A stretch of 64,000 bases of DNA from Roseiarcus sp963732155 (GTDB taxonomy: Bacteria > Pseudomonadota > Alphaproteobacteria > Rhizobiales > Beijerinckiaceae). A program made the position numbers and the translations under genes. The stretch spans positions 62,001 through 126,000 of the forward strand of contig CAVSYB010000003.1 in NCBI GenBank assembly GCA_963732155.1. Reading direction: 5' to 3'. The number at the start of each line of letters is the position of its first letter. The stretch's first letter is position 1. This document shows, in pieces, positions 45,513-53,885 of this stretch. The notes below the pieces were generated by a model. The model worked only from the letters and a program-made list of their open reading frames with translations, was not told the DNA's origin and ran no database searches.

Positions 45513-45804
45513 AAATTACCCCTTCCGGTGCATTTTCTAGAACAAGCCGCCCTACAGAAAAGACCGTCAGCGCTATGCGCTCTACCTGACGGTCTTTTGG
45601 TTTCGGCGGATGTGCACTTCAAAAAAGACCGTCAGAAATACCGTCAACCTATCCGGCTATCGAAAGGTCAAAACACTCGACGCCTCACTAATTCTCTTTT
45701 TTGTTCAATCAGTTATGAGATCTGACGGCGGAACTAACGATGTATTGCGATCATTCTCAGCGCTGTATAAGCTATTGAATTATATAGAGAATGTTTCAGA
45801 ATTT
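45513..45804. repeat. Conserved right end of unit 6
   Basis: It begins AAATTACCCCTTCC, as at 37779. The perfect inverted repeat AAAAGACCGTCAG (45558-45570)/CTGACGGTCTTTT (45586-45598) has a 15-base loop. The second box AAAAAAGACCGTCAG is at 45621-45635. The hairpin ends 207 bases before the guaA core. As the hairpin lies about 215 bases after the guaA stop, with T-runs on both strands, it may serve as the guaA terminator. Confidence 0.88.
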
Positions 45805-45828
45805 ATCGCCCCCTCACTCCCACTCGAT
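45805..45828 (-). repeat. Attachment core in intact guaA
   Basis: CCCTCACTCCCACTCGAT covers the last codons (Ile-Glu-Trp-Glu-stop) of guaA and a few bases beyond. All other cores in the island match this sequence and orientation, so guaA is the original integration target. The 3' end of guaA is a documented genomic-island integration hotspot in other bacteria. Confidence 0.88.
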
Positions 45829-47445
45829 CGTCCCCGGCGGCTTGCTCGTCACGTCATAGACCACCCGGTTGACGCCCCTCACCTCGTTGATGATGCGCGT
45901 CGCCGCGCGCCCCAAGAACCCCATGTCGAACGGGAAGAAATCCGCCGTCATGCCGTCCGACGAGGTCACCGCGCGCAACGCGCAGACGTGGTCGTAGGTG
46001 CGCCCGTCGCCCATCACGCCGACGGTGCGCACGGGAAGCAGCACGGCGAAGGCCTGCCAGATCGCATCGTAGAGGCCAGCCTTGCGAATTTCATCGAGAT
46101 AGACGGCGTCGGCCTTGCGCAATATCTCCAGCTTTTCCGGCGTCACCGCGCCGGGAATGCGGATCGCCAGGCCCGGGCCGGGGAACGGATGGCGGCCGAC
46201 AAAATTCTCGGGCAGGCCGAGTTCGCGCCCCAAAGCCCGCACTTCGTCCTTGAACAGCTCGCGCAGCGGCTCCACCAGCTTCATGTTCATGCGCTGGGGC
46301 AGGCCGCCGACATTATGGTGCGACTTGATCGTCACCGACGGCCCGCCGGAGAACGACACCGACTCGATCACGTCCGGATACAGCGTGCCCTGGGCGAGGA
46401 ATTCGACCTCGCCGCGCCCATCGGCGGCGATCTTCCTCGCCTCGGCTTCGAACACGTCGATGAACAGCCGGCCGATGACCTTGCGCTTGGCTTCCGGCTC
46501 CTCGACGCCCTTCAACTCGCCGAGGAACCGTTCGGCCGCCTCGACATGGATCAGCGGAATGTTGAAATGGTCGCGGAACAGCCGCACCACCTCTTCGCCC
46601 TCGCCCTGGCGCATCAGGCCGTGATCGACGAAGACGCAGGTGAGCTGGTCGCCGACCGCCTCGTGGATCAGCACCGCGGCGACCGCCGAATCCACCCCGC
46701 CCGACAGGCCGCAGATCACCCGGCCCTCGCCGACCGTTCGGCGGATCGCCGCGCGCGCCTCGAGGCGGAACGCCGCCATCGTCCAGTCGCTGCGCATGCC
46801 TGCGACCTTGTGGACGAAATTGGCGATCAATTTCGCGCCATCGGGCGTATGGACCACCTCGGGATGGAACATCAGGCCGTAATAGCGGCGCGCCTCGTCG
46901 GCGATCAGCGCGTGCGGCGCGTTCGGCGAAACGCCGATCGTCTTGAAGCCGGCCGGCAGCCGCGTGATGCGGTCGCCGTGGCTCATCCAGACCGGATGAT
47001 GGGAACCGGCCGCCCAGACGCCGGCGAGCAGCGGGCTCGCGCCCTGCACGGCGACTTCGGCGCGGCCGAATTCGCGGTGGTGGCCGCTCTCGACGCCGCC
47101 GCCGAGCTGCGCCGCCATGGTCATCTGGCCATAGCAGATGCCGAGCACCGGCACGCCCGACTCGAAGATCGCCGCCGGCGCGCGCGGACTGCCTTCGTCG
47201 GGCACCGAGGCCGGTCCGCCCGACAGGATCACCGCCTTGGGCCGTAGCTCGGCGAAGGCCCGCCCGGCGTTCTGAAACGGCGCGATCTCGCAGTAGACCC
47301 CCGCCTCGCGCACCCGCCTGGCGATCAATTGGGTGACCTGGCTGCCAAAATCGACGATCAGCAGCTTGTCGCGCGGCCCGTGGTCCTGGCGAGGCGCCAG
47401 GGCGCCCTCGGATCGTCGTGAAACCGGCTCGTTGCGCGCTGTCAT
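45814..47445 (-). CDS. guaA: GMP synthase (glutamine-hydrolysing)
   Basis: This 543-residue GMP synthetase converts XMP to GMP. The class I amidotransferase domain has LGICYGQ (nucleophilic Cys) and HPEVVHT (His-Glu). The ATP-pyrophosphatase domain has the P-loop GLSGGVDSAVAA, and the dimerisation domain ends in SKPPGTIEWE. All catalytic residues are intact, so island integration at the very 3' end preserved the protein sequence. ATG 47445 is chosen over the adjacent ATG at 47448, as GGGATGAG precedes it. It is the anchor of the island array. Confidence 0.97.
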   Translation of the reverse strand: MTARNEPVSRRSEGALAPRQDHGPRDKLLIVDFGSQVTQLIARRVREAGVYCEIAPFQNAGRAFAELRPKAVILSGGPASVPDEGSPRAPAAIFESGVPVLGICYGQMTMAAQLGGGVESGHHREFGRAEVAVQGASPLLAGVWAAGSHHPVWMSHGDRITRLPAGFKTIGVSPNAPHALIADEARRYYGLMFHPEVVHTPDGAKLIANFVHKVAGMRSDWTMAAFRLEARAAIRRTVGEGRVICGLSGGVDSAVAAVLIHEAVGDQLTCVFVDHGLMRQGEGEEVVRLFRDHFNIPLIHVEAAERFLGELKGVEEPEAKRKVIGRLFIDVFEAEARKIAADGRGEVEFLAQGTLYPDVIESVSFSGGPSVTIKSHHNVGGLPQRMNMKLVEPLRELFKDEVRALGRELGLPENFVGRHPFPGPGLAIRIPGAVTPEKLEILRKADAVYLDEIRKAGLYDAIWQAFAVLLPVRTVGVMGDGRTYDHVCALRAVTSSDGMTADFFPFDMGFLGRAATRIINEVRGVNRVVYDVTSKPPGTIEWE

Positions 47446-47633
47446 CACTCATCCCATCGCATAAGGTTCGATTAGGCAAAACCGCGACAGGGCGCAACCT
47501 CTGCGCCCGAAGGCCCTTCGTAAACGGAAATTAACCGGTGTTTGACCGATTGGATTGAGGGTCGCACAACGCCCGACGCCTAGATTTACGCTTCAGGCGC
47601 GAATCATCGGTTCGCGCGAGGCGGGAGCCGGCG

Positions 47634-48569
47634 ATGTTGCTGCGATTGAACCCGGGCGATTTCGGACGCCTGTTTTCAGAAGGGATCGAGCCCGAGCCGG
47701 CGGCGCCGCTCGCCGCGCGCCGATTGCGCCGAAAGGCGGCGCTGCGCGAAAACCTCGTCGTCAGATTGCAACGATTGATGCGCGTCGTCGCCGGCTTCGT
47801 GCAGCCGAGGCGCGTCGCCGATCTGCCCGCCGCCTTCGATCTGCTGCTGCGCGAGCGTCTGGTGAAGCCCGGACGGCTTCCCGACCCTCGCGAGGCCTTG
47901 TCGTCGGCCGACGGGCTGGCGGGCCTCGCCACCGATCTTGCGCCGGCGGCGATGATCGAGGCCTATGGCAGGGGCCTTTCGCCGAGCGCCTGTCTCGGAC
48001 CGATCGCCTGGCATTCGCGAGCCCGCCGGTTTGTCGCGCCGCCCGCCGAGATCAGACGGGAATTCGATCGCCGGCTCGACGGCGCCGAGGCCGGCTGGCT
48101 GGTGACCTTCGATCGCGACGTCGATTTCGTGCTGGCGCAAAGCGGGCGCCCGCCCGACCATTCCGCGATCATGCCGGCCCGTCTGCTGAGCGGCTTTGCC
48201 GAACTGTTCGACGCCGGCATTGCTCATTCCTTCGAGGTGCGCAACGCGCACGGCGCGCCGATCGGCGGCGGATTCGGCGTCGCGGTGGGCGGCGTCTTCG
48301 TGCTGGAGGGCGCCTTCGAGTTCGCCCGCGGCGCGGCCAGGCGCGGCCTGTCGCAACTGGCCCGGCGCCTCGACGAATGGAATTTCGCGGCGATCGAATG
48401 CGCGCCGGGCGCCGCGTGGCTGGGCGCCGACGTCTTTCGCCCGATGCCGCGCGACGAATATCTGTCGCTCCTCGCCCGGCGCCTCGGCGACGAAAAAACC
48501 GGACGCTGGCGCAACGACGACGCCGTCAGCCCGCCATCATCGCCCGAGGGGCGCCGTCTGGCGGCGTGA
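47634..48569 (+). CDS. Divergent Aat-like (leucyl/phenylalanyl-tRNA-protein transferase) protein
   Basis: This 311-residue protein contains a recognisable Aat/GNAT-fold core: EAYGRGLSP, then PIAWHSRARRFV (canonical form PIxWWSPxPR), and GGGFGVAVGGVFVLEGAFEF in place of the canonical GGLYGVxxGxxFxGESMF. Several canonical residues (the WW pair, GESMF) are changed, and an extra N-terminal segment of about 90 residues is present. It may no longer add Leu/Phe to N-degrons. A canonical Aat may exist elsewhere. GGGAG lies 7 bases before the ATG. Confidence 0.7.
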   Translation: MLLRLNPGDFGRLFSEGIEPEPAAPLAARRLRRKAALRENLVVRLQRLMRVVAGFVQPRRVADLPAAFDLLLRERLVKPGRLPDPREALSSADGLAGLATDLAPAAMIEAYGRGLSPSACLGPIAWHSRARRFVAPPAEIRREFDRRLDGAEAGWLVTFDRDVDFVLAQSGRPPDHSAIMPARLLSGFAELFDAGIAHSFEVRNAHGAPIGGGFGVAVGGVFVLEGAFEFARGAARRGLSQLARRLDEWNFAAIECAPGAAWLGADVFRPMPRDEYLSLLARRLGDEKTGRWRNDDAVSPPSSPEGRRLAA

Positions 48570-48711
48570 AGCCCTGCGCCCGTCGAGCCGCAGCTCGCCG
48601 GCGCATGAAGCGGACGAACGTCGCCCGAGGTCTCGGCGCACGCGCGCTTGCGTCCGATCGGTCGCCGACGCATTCTTCGCAAAGCCCCCCGCCTTCCCTG
48701 AGGAAAGCGAG

Positions 48712-49236
48712 ATGACTGCGATGAATCGGGCCGGTTCGATCATCGGCGCCGCGATCGCGCTCGGCGCGCTCTGCGGCGGTTCGGCCGCGGCGCAAGGCGC
48801 TGCGACGCAGATCGACGCCTCGATCACCTATTCCTTCAATCGGCTGCGGCCCGATCCGGTCGCCAACATTCCGGTCACCCATCGCTATTCGATCACCCTG
48901 TCCGGCGCGAACCGGGTCGACGAAGTGCGGACCTCACAAAGCGGGCTTTCGTCGTTCACCAGCCGGTTGACGCGTCTGCTCGGCCAGTCCAGCAGCGAAG
49001 GCAAGACCGGCGGCGCCTGGCGCGTCTCGGGGCCGAACAGTCTGGTGCGGCGGCGCGATCTGCCGCAGAGCGTCGAGACGCTGACGATCAAGGTTCACGG
49101 CCAGGCCTGCGAGATCGGCGTGTCGAACCGATTGAAACCGGGTTTTTCCGAATTCATGTATCCGCGCATCGGCACGGGCGAATGGCAGATATTTTCGGAG
49201 CCGCAGGTGACGGCGACGACCTGCGTCATTCGCTGA
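48712..49236 (+). CDS. Hypothetical secreted protein
   Basis: A 174-residue protein with a Sec signal peptide (hydrophobic IIGAAIALGALCGG, cleavage near SAAAQ-GA). The mature part is rich in polar beta-type segments (ITYSFNRLRPDP, HRYSITLSGANRV) and has two cysteines (about 150 and 171) that could pair. I do not recognise a family. AGGAAAGCGAG precedes the ATG. It is probably periplasmic or surface-associated and seems to be a single-gene unit. Confidence 0.68.
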   Translation: MTAMNRAGSIIGAAIALGALCGGSAAAQGAATQIDASITYSFNRLRPDPVANIPVTHRYSITLSGANRVDEVRTSQSGLSSFTSRLTRLLGQSSSEGKTGGAWRVSGPNSLVRRRDLPQSVETLTIKVHGQACEIGVSNRLKPGFSEFMYPRIGTGEWQIFSEPQVTATTCVIR

Positions 49237-49356
49237 ACGGGACCGCCGCGCCGCTCGGGTGGCGCAAAAGGGCGTTGTCAACGGCGGCAAATTCGGCGAA
49301 CTTCGCAATCCTCATGGCGCGGGACCGCCGCGCCGTCGGCCGGGAGTCCAAGCACG

Positions 49357-49662
<306 letters not shown>

Positions 49663-49693
49663 GAGCCTCGGAAAGGGATGGCTCGCCGCTCGC

Positions 49694-51946
49694 TCATCCG
49701 AACCGGTTGTTCTTCGGGAAGCCCTTCGGCGGCAGGCGGCCGGCTTCGGCGCGGTTGCCGATCCAGTCCTTGATGTCGGCGCGCGACACCGTCCACAGGC
49801 GCTGCGAGGAATCGCGCCAGGTCAGCCCGTCCTTCAGCGCGAAGACGCGCGCGTCGGCGAGGCCGCCGTCGCGGTAGCGTTGCAGGCGCACGCCTTTGCC
49901 GCGCGCCATTTCGGGCGTCTGCGCCAGCGGGAAAACCAGCAGCTTTCGGTTATCGCCGATCACTGCGACATGGTCGCCCTCGGCGGGCGTAGCGACGCGA
50001 ACCTCGGCCGGCGTCTCGACGACGAGCACCCCCTTGCCCTTGCGCGTCGAAGACAGCATCTCGTCCTGCGCGACCACGAAGCCGCGCCCGTCCGTCGAGG
50101 CGACCAGCATCTTGCCGCCCGGCTGGTGCGGCCAGACCGCCGCGATGTCAGCGCCCTCGTCGAGGTCCGCCATCAGCCGGATCGGCTCGCCCTGCCCGCG
50201 CCCGCCCGGCAACCTGGCGGCTTCGAGCGTGAACGCCTTGCCGTTGGTGGCGAGCACCAGGATTTTCGAGGTCGTCTCGGCGAAGAACGAGATTTTCAGC
50301 GCGTCGTCGCCCTTGAAGGCGACGCCCGAGAGGTCTGCGACATGGCCTTTCAGCGCGCGGATCCAGCCCTTTTGCGAGACCACCACCGTCACCGGCTCGC
50401 GCTCGATCATCGCCTGCGCGAGATCGGCGACGACGACCTCGGGCGCGGCCTCGAACGAGGTGCGCCGCCCGCCCAGTTTGGTCTCGGGGCCGAATTTCTT
50501 CTTGGTGTCGCGAATCTGGGTGGCGATCGCCTGCCACTGGCGCTTTTCGTCGCGCAGCAGCCCCTCGGTCTCGCGCTTCTCCTTGGCGAGCTCGCCCTGT
50601 TCCTTTTTCAGCGCCATTTCCTCGAGCCGGCGCAGCGCGCGCAGGCGCGTGTCGAGCACATAGTCGGCCTGCGCCTGGCTCAGCGCGAAACGCGCCTGCA
50701 GCCGCTGCTTCGGCTCGTCCTCCTCGCGGATGATGCGGATCACCTCGTCGAGATTGAGGAAGACGACGATCATGCCCGCCAGCAATTCGAGTCGGCGCTC
50801 GATCGCCTGCAGACGATGCCGGGCGCGGCGCAGCAGCACGTCGCGGCGGTGGTCGAGCCATTGTTGCAGCGCCTCGGCGAGGCCGACGACGCGCGGCGTG
50901 ATTCCATCGACCAGCACGTTCATGTTCATCGGCACGCGGGTCTCGAGCTCGGACAGCTTGAACAGCGATTCCATCAACGTCGCGGGCTCGACGCCGCGCG
51001 TGCGCGGCTCCAGCACGATGCGCACGTCCTCGGTCAATTCGTCGCGCACGTCGCCGAGCAGCGGCGCCTTGCGCTCGTTGAGCAGGCCGGCGAGCTCCTC
51101 GATCAGCCGGGACTTCTGCACGCCATAGGGGATTTCGCTGACGACGACGACCCAGCCGCCGCGGCCCGTCTCCTCCCTGCTCCAGCGCGCCCGCACCCGG
51201 AACGAACCGCGTCCGCTGCGATAGGCCTCGGCGACGCCGGCGCGATCCTCGATGATGACGCCGCCGGTCGGGAAATCCGGGCCCGGCGCGAAAGCGAGCA
51301 ATTGCTCGGAATCGGCCTTCGGATGGGCGATCAGATAGAGCGCGGCGTCGCAAAGCTCGGCGATGTTGTGCGGAGGAATCGAGGTCGCCATGCCGACCGC
51401 GATGCCCTGCGCGCCATTGGCGAGCAGGTTGGGAATGGCGGCGGGCAGCACGACCGGCTCGCGCGCGTCGCCCGAATAATTGTCGCGCCAGTCGATCGAG
51501 TCTTCGTCGACGCCCTCGAGAAGCAGGCGCGCGGCGTCGGTCATCCGCGCTTCGGTGTAGCGATAGGCGGCCGCGTTGTCGCCGTCGATATTGCCAAAAT
51601 TGCCCTGGCCCTCGACGAGCGGGTAGCGCGAGGCGAAATCCTGGGCAAGGCGCACCAGCGCGTCGTAGATCGCCTGGTCGCCGTGCGGATGGAACGAGCC
51701 CATCACGTCGCCGACGATTTTCGCGCATTTTTTGAACGGCGACCCCGGATCGAGCCGCAGGATATGCATGCCGTAGAGAATGCGCCGGTGGACCGGCTTC
51801 AACCCGTCGCGCGCGTCGGGCAGCGCGCGGCCCATGATCGTCGACAGCGCATAGGCGAGGTAGCGCTCTTCGAGCGCTTCGCGCAGGCTGACGTCAATGG
51901 GCGCCTGGGGCGGCGGCGCCGGCGGCGGAGGAGCGTGCTTGGCCAT
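49694..51946 (-). CDS. parC: DNA topoisomerase IV subunit A
   Basis: This 750-residue ParC decatenates daughter chromosomes with ParE. The breakage-reunion domain has AYRYTEAR with catalytic Tyr130, and GSFHPHGDQAIYD, the quinolone-resistance region, looks wild type. A coiled-coil section (MALKKEQGELAKEKRETE) precedes the C-terminal beta-pinwheel. The N-terminus carries a proline-rich run (residues 6-15). No frame breaks are seen. Confidence 0.96.
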   Translation of the reverse strand: MAKHAPPPPAPPPQAPIDVSLREALEERYLAYALSTIMGRALPDARDGLKPVHRRILYGMHILRLDPGSPFKKCAKIVGDVMGSFHPHGDQAIYDALVRLAQDFASRYPLVEGQGNFGNIDGDNAAAYRYTEARMTDAARLLLEGVDEDSIDWRDNYSGDAREPVVLPAAIPNLLANGAQGIAVGMATSIPPHNIAELCDAALYLIAHPKADSEQLLAFAPGPDFPTGGVIIEDRAGVAEAYRSGRGSFRVRARWSREETGRGGWVVVVSEIPYGVQKSRLIEELAGLLNERKAPLLGDVRDELTEDVRIVLEPRTRGVEPATLMESLFKLSELETRVPMNMNVLVDGITPRVVGLAEALQQWLDHRRDVLLRRARHRLQAIERRLELLAGMIVVFLNLDEVIRIIREEDEPKQRLQARFALSQAQADYVLDTRLRALRRLEEMALKKEQGELAKEKRETEGLLRDEKRQWQAIATQIRDTKKKFGPETKLGGRRTSFEAAPEVVVADLAQAMIEREPVTVVVSQKGWIRALKGHVADLSGVAFKGDDALKISFFAETTSKILVLATNGKAFTLEAARLPGGRGQGEPIRLMADLDEGADIAAVWPHQPGGKMLVASTDGRGFVVAQDEMLSSTRKGKGVLVVETPAEVRVATPAEGDHVAVIGDNRKLLVFPLAQTPEMARGKGVRLQRYRDGGLADARVFALKDGLTWRDSSQRLWTVSRADIKDWIGNRAEAGRLPPKGFPKNNRFG

Positions 51947-52040
51947 GAGCAGGGGTTAGACGAGGGGATGAGTCGGGGCAAGGTGGCACTGAAACGGCGA
52001 GGCGACCGAGCGCGCCGCCAAGGTCTGGCCGGAAGGCCGA

Positions 52041-52340
52041 TCACTTCTCTCGCCACGTCGCCGGCCGATCTTGAGACTCGTGAAAGACCCGCAGGATTTC
52101 AACGCGCTCCCCGACGACGCGATAAGGCAGGAGGAAGGGAAGCCTCGCGACTTGAAGTTCGTGAATGCCGTCGGCGCTTGCCGACGGACGGCCGAGGTGG
52201 GGATTGTCCGCCAGCGCCGACGCGCTTCGGACAATCTGTTGAAAGACGCGGCTCGCAACGTCCTTGCTCGCGGCGCTTTCATAATAGGCGAAAATTGACG
52301 ACAGATCGCGCTGGGCGAGTGAAAGCCAGGCGATTTTCAC
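52041..52340 (-). CDS. RelE/ParE-family toxin
   Basis: This 99-residue toxin has the RelE/ParE fold pattern: IAWLSLAQRDLSSIFAYY, then LADNPHLGRPS and LPYRVVGERVEILRVFHESQDRP, with the usual C-terminal basic residues. ParE-type members poison gyrase and RelE-type members cut mRNA. The LPYRV and I-L-RV-H strand suggests the ParE side, but this is not certain. It starts at GTG 52340, overlapping the antitoxin stop by four bases. Confidence 0.88.
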   Translation of the reverse strand: MKIAWLSLAQRDLSSIFAYYESAASKDVASRVFQQIVRSASALADNPHLGRPSASADGIHELQVARLPFLLPYRVVGERVEILRVFHESQDRPATWREK

Positions 52341-52627
52341 GGCCGCTTCTTGGGCGGGAAAATGTCCGGCTCGGGCGCGACCAGTTCGGCGTCGGAGCCC
52401 AGCGAATCCGCCCAGGCCAGCATCGCTTCATGCGAAATGAACACGCCCTTGTCGGCTTCGACGAGCGCCGCATGCAGCTCCCGCGCCCGCCAGGCGTTCT
52501 TCTTCACGTAATCGTCGAGAGCCTCCGCCGCGAGATACGCCTTCGAACGTTTGGTCGAGCGACTGAGATAGTCGAGCTGCTCCTTGAGAGCCTCGGAGAC
52601 GCGAACGGACAGGACGGTCGAGGGCAT
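52337..52627 (-). CDS. Ribbon-helix-helix antitoxin of the RelE/ParE pair
   Basis: This 96-residue antitoxin has an N-terminal ribbon-helix-helix (TVLSVRVSEALKEQLDYLSRSTKRSKAYL) for operator binding, and a C-terminal toxin-binding part. The ATG at 52627 gives the typical start; the longer ORF to 52711 passes through the promoter. Upstream lies GTGTATACAGTCACTGC with GTGTAT repeated once (52655-52680 on the reverse strand), a candidate autoregulatory operator. Confidence 0.86.
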   Translation of the reverse strand: MPSTVLSVRVSEALKEQLDYLSRSTKRSKAYLAAEALDDYVKKNAWRARELHAALVEADKGVFISHEAMLAWADSLGSDAELVAPEPDIFPPKKRP

Positions 52628-52639
52628 GGGATTCCCGTT

Positions 52640-52690
52640 CTCGAATACACTTGCAGTGACTGTATACACTCTTTGCGAAACGTCAATTTG
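52640..52690 (-). promoter_or_regulatory. Candidate promoter/operator of the toxin-antitoxin pair
   Basis: On the minus strand TTGACG is followed after 16 bases by TACAGT, a plausible sigma-70-type promoter. Overlapping it are the palindrome TGTATACA and two direct GTGTAT repeats that the ribbon-helix-helix antitoxin could bind. The element is inferred from sequence pattern only. Confidence 0.45.
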
Positions 52691-52828
52691 GCGGGCAGCG
52701 GGGTTCGCCACGGGGGACAGGATCGGCGCGGATGCGCAATCCTCCCGATGCCAACGTCGTTGGGCGATTGCACCGGCGTTCCCACCACCCTACATGCCCG
52801 AGACGAGCCTCTCTTTCGGAGCAGCCCC

Positions 52829-53470
52829 ATGAAAATAGGCGTCATCGGTTCGGGCGTCGTCGCGCAGACCTTGGGCGGCGGCTTTCTCAAACATGGCCAT
52901 CAGGTCGCGCTCGGCACGCGCGAGCCCGCCAAGCTGGCGGACTTCAAGGCGAAGCATCCGGCCGCCGGCATACTCGGCTTCGCCGAGACGGCGGCGTTCG
53001 GCGAGATCGTCGTGCTCGCCGTCGGCGGCGCTGTCGCGCTCGACGCGCTCGCCCTCGCCGGCGCGGCCAACATCGCCGGCAAGACGGTGATCGACGCCTG
53101 CAATCCGATCGGCGGCGGCCCGCCGGTCCACGGCGTGCTCTCCTATTTCACCACGTTCAAGGATTCGCTGATGGAGCGGCTGCAAAAGGCCTATCCCGAC
53201 GCGCATTTCGTCAAGGCGTTCAATTCGGTCGGCCAGGGCCAGATGGTCAATCCCGTTTTCGCCGGCGGCAAGCCGACGATGTTCATCTGCGGCAATGACG
53301 CCGCCGCCAAGAAGGCCGTCGAGCGCGTGCTCGATCAATTCGGCTGGGAGACCGAGGACATGGGCGCGGTCGAGGCCGCGCGGGCGATCGAACCTTTGTG
53401 CATGCTGTGGTGCATCCCGGGAATTGCGCGAAACGACTGGTCGCCGCACGCTTTCAAGCTGCTGAAATAG
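52829..53470 (+). CDS. NADPH-dependent F420-reductase-like (NAD-binding 2) protein
   Basis: This 213-residue protein has an N-terminal dinucleotide-binding motif GVIGSGVVAQTLG and is related to coenzyme-F420-dependent NADP oxidoreductases. Conserved segments DACNPI, FVKAFNSVG and FICGNDAAAK are seen. In bacteria without F420 these proteins probably act as flavin- or NADPH-linked reductases. Substrate is unknown. It is convergent with acpS, overlapping by 17 bases. Confidence 0.85.
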   Translation: MKIGVIGSGVVAQTLGGGFLKHGHQVALGTREPAKLADFKAKHPAAGILGFAETAAFGEIVVLAVGGAVALDALALAGAANIAGKTVIDACNPIGGGPPVHGVLSYFTTFKDSLMERLQKAYPDAHFVKAFNSVGQGQMVNPVFAGGKPTMFICGNDAAAKKAVERVLDQFGWETEDMGAVEAARAIEPLCMLWCIPGIARNDWSPHAFKLLK

Positions 53471-53879
53471 GGCGAGCGGACGCGCGTGGCCGCGCCTCGA
53501 TCACCACGAACGCCTGGGCGATCGGATGCTCGTCGGTGATGGTCAGGTGGATGAACGTCTCGCATCCCGCCGGCGTGATCGCGGCAAGGCGCGCCGCCGC
53601 CCCGCCGGTCAGGCGCATCGTCGGCTGGCCCGACGGCAGATTGACGACCCCCATGTCGCGCCAGAACACGCCGCGGCGCAGGCCGGTGCCCAGCGCCTTG
53701 GCGCAGGCTTCCTTCGCCGCGAAGCGCTTGGCGTAGGAGGCGGCGCGGTCGGCCCGGCGCTCCGAGCGCCGGCGTTCGATTTCGGTGAAGCATCGCGAAA
53801 CGAAGCGCTCGCCGAAGCGCTCGAGCGTCTCTTCGATGCGGCCGATTTCGCAAAGATCGGCGCCGATCCCGAGGATCAT
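53454..53879 (-). CDS. acpS: Holo-[acyl-carrier-protein] synthase
   Basis: This 141-residue AcpS transfers the 4'-phosphopantetheine arm from CoA to the serine of ACP. IGADLCEI (Mg-binding Asp) and RFAAKEACAKALG (Glu in the KEA motif) are intact. It lies 6 bases downstream of pdxJ on the same strand; the order pyrE-pdxJ-acpS is typical of Alphaproteobacteria. Confidence 0.95.
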   Translation of the reverse strand: MILGIGADLCEIGRIEETLERFGERFVSRCFTEIERRRSERRADRAASYAKRFAAKEACAKALGTGLRRGVFWRDMGVVNLPSGQPTMRLTGGAAARLAAITPAGCETFIHLTITDEHPIAQAFVVIEARPRASARPISAA

Positions 53880-53885
53880 CGCGCT

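Noticed and set aside
28960..45635. GACCGTCAG repeats considered as a CRISPR array
   Set aside because: The boxes are short, sit at fixed places at unit ends kilobases apart and there are no regular spacers or cas genes.
26703..45828. Units considered as integron cassettes
   Set aside because: Junctions are guaA-tail cores, not attC sites; no R-box/L-box pairs or integron integrase were seen.
29207..45828. Units considered as Tn7-like transposons
   Set aside because: No tnsA, tnsB, tnsC or tniQ gene and no short terminal inverted repeat or 5-base target duplication; the shared core is target sequence.
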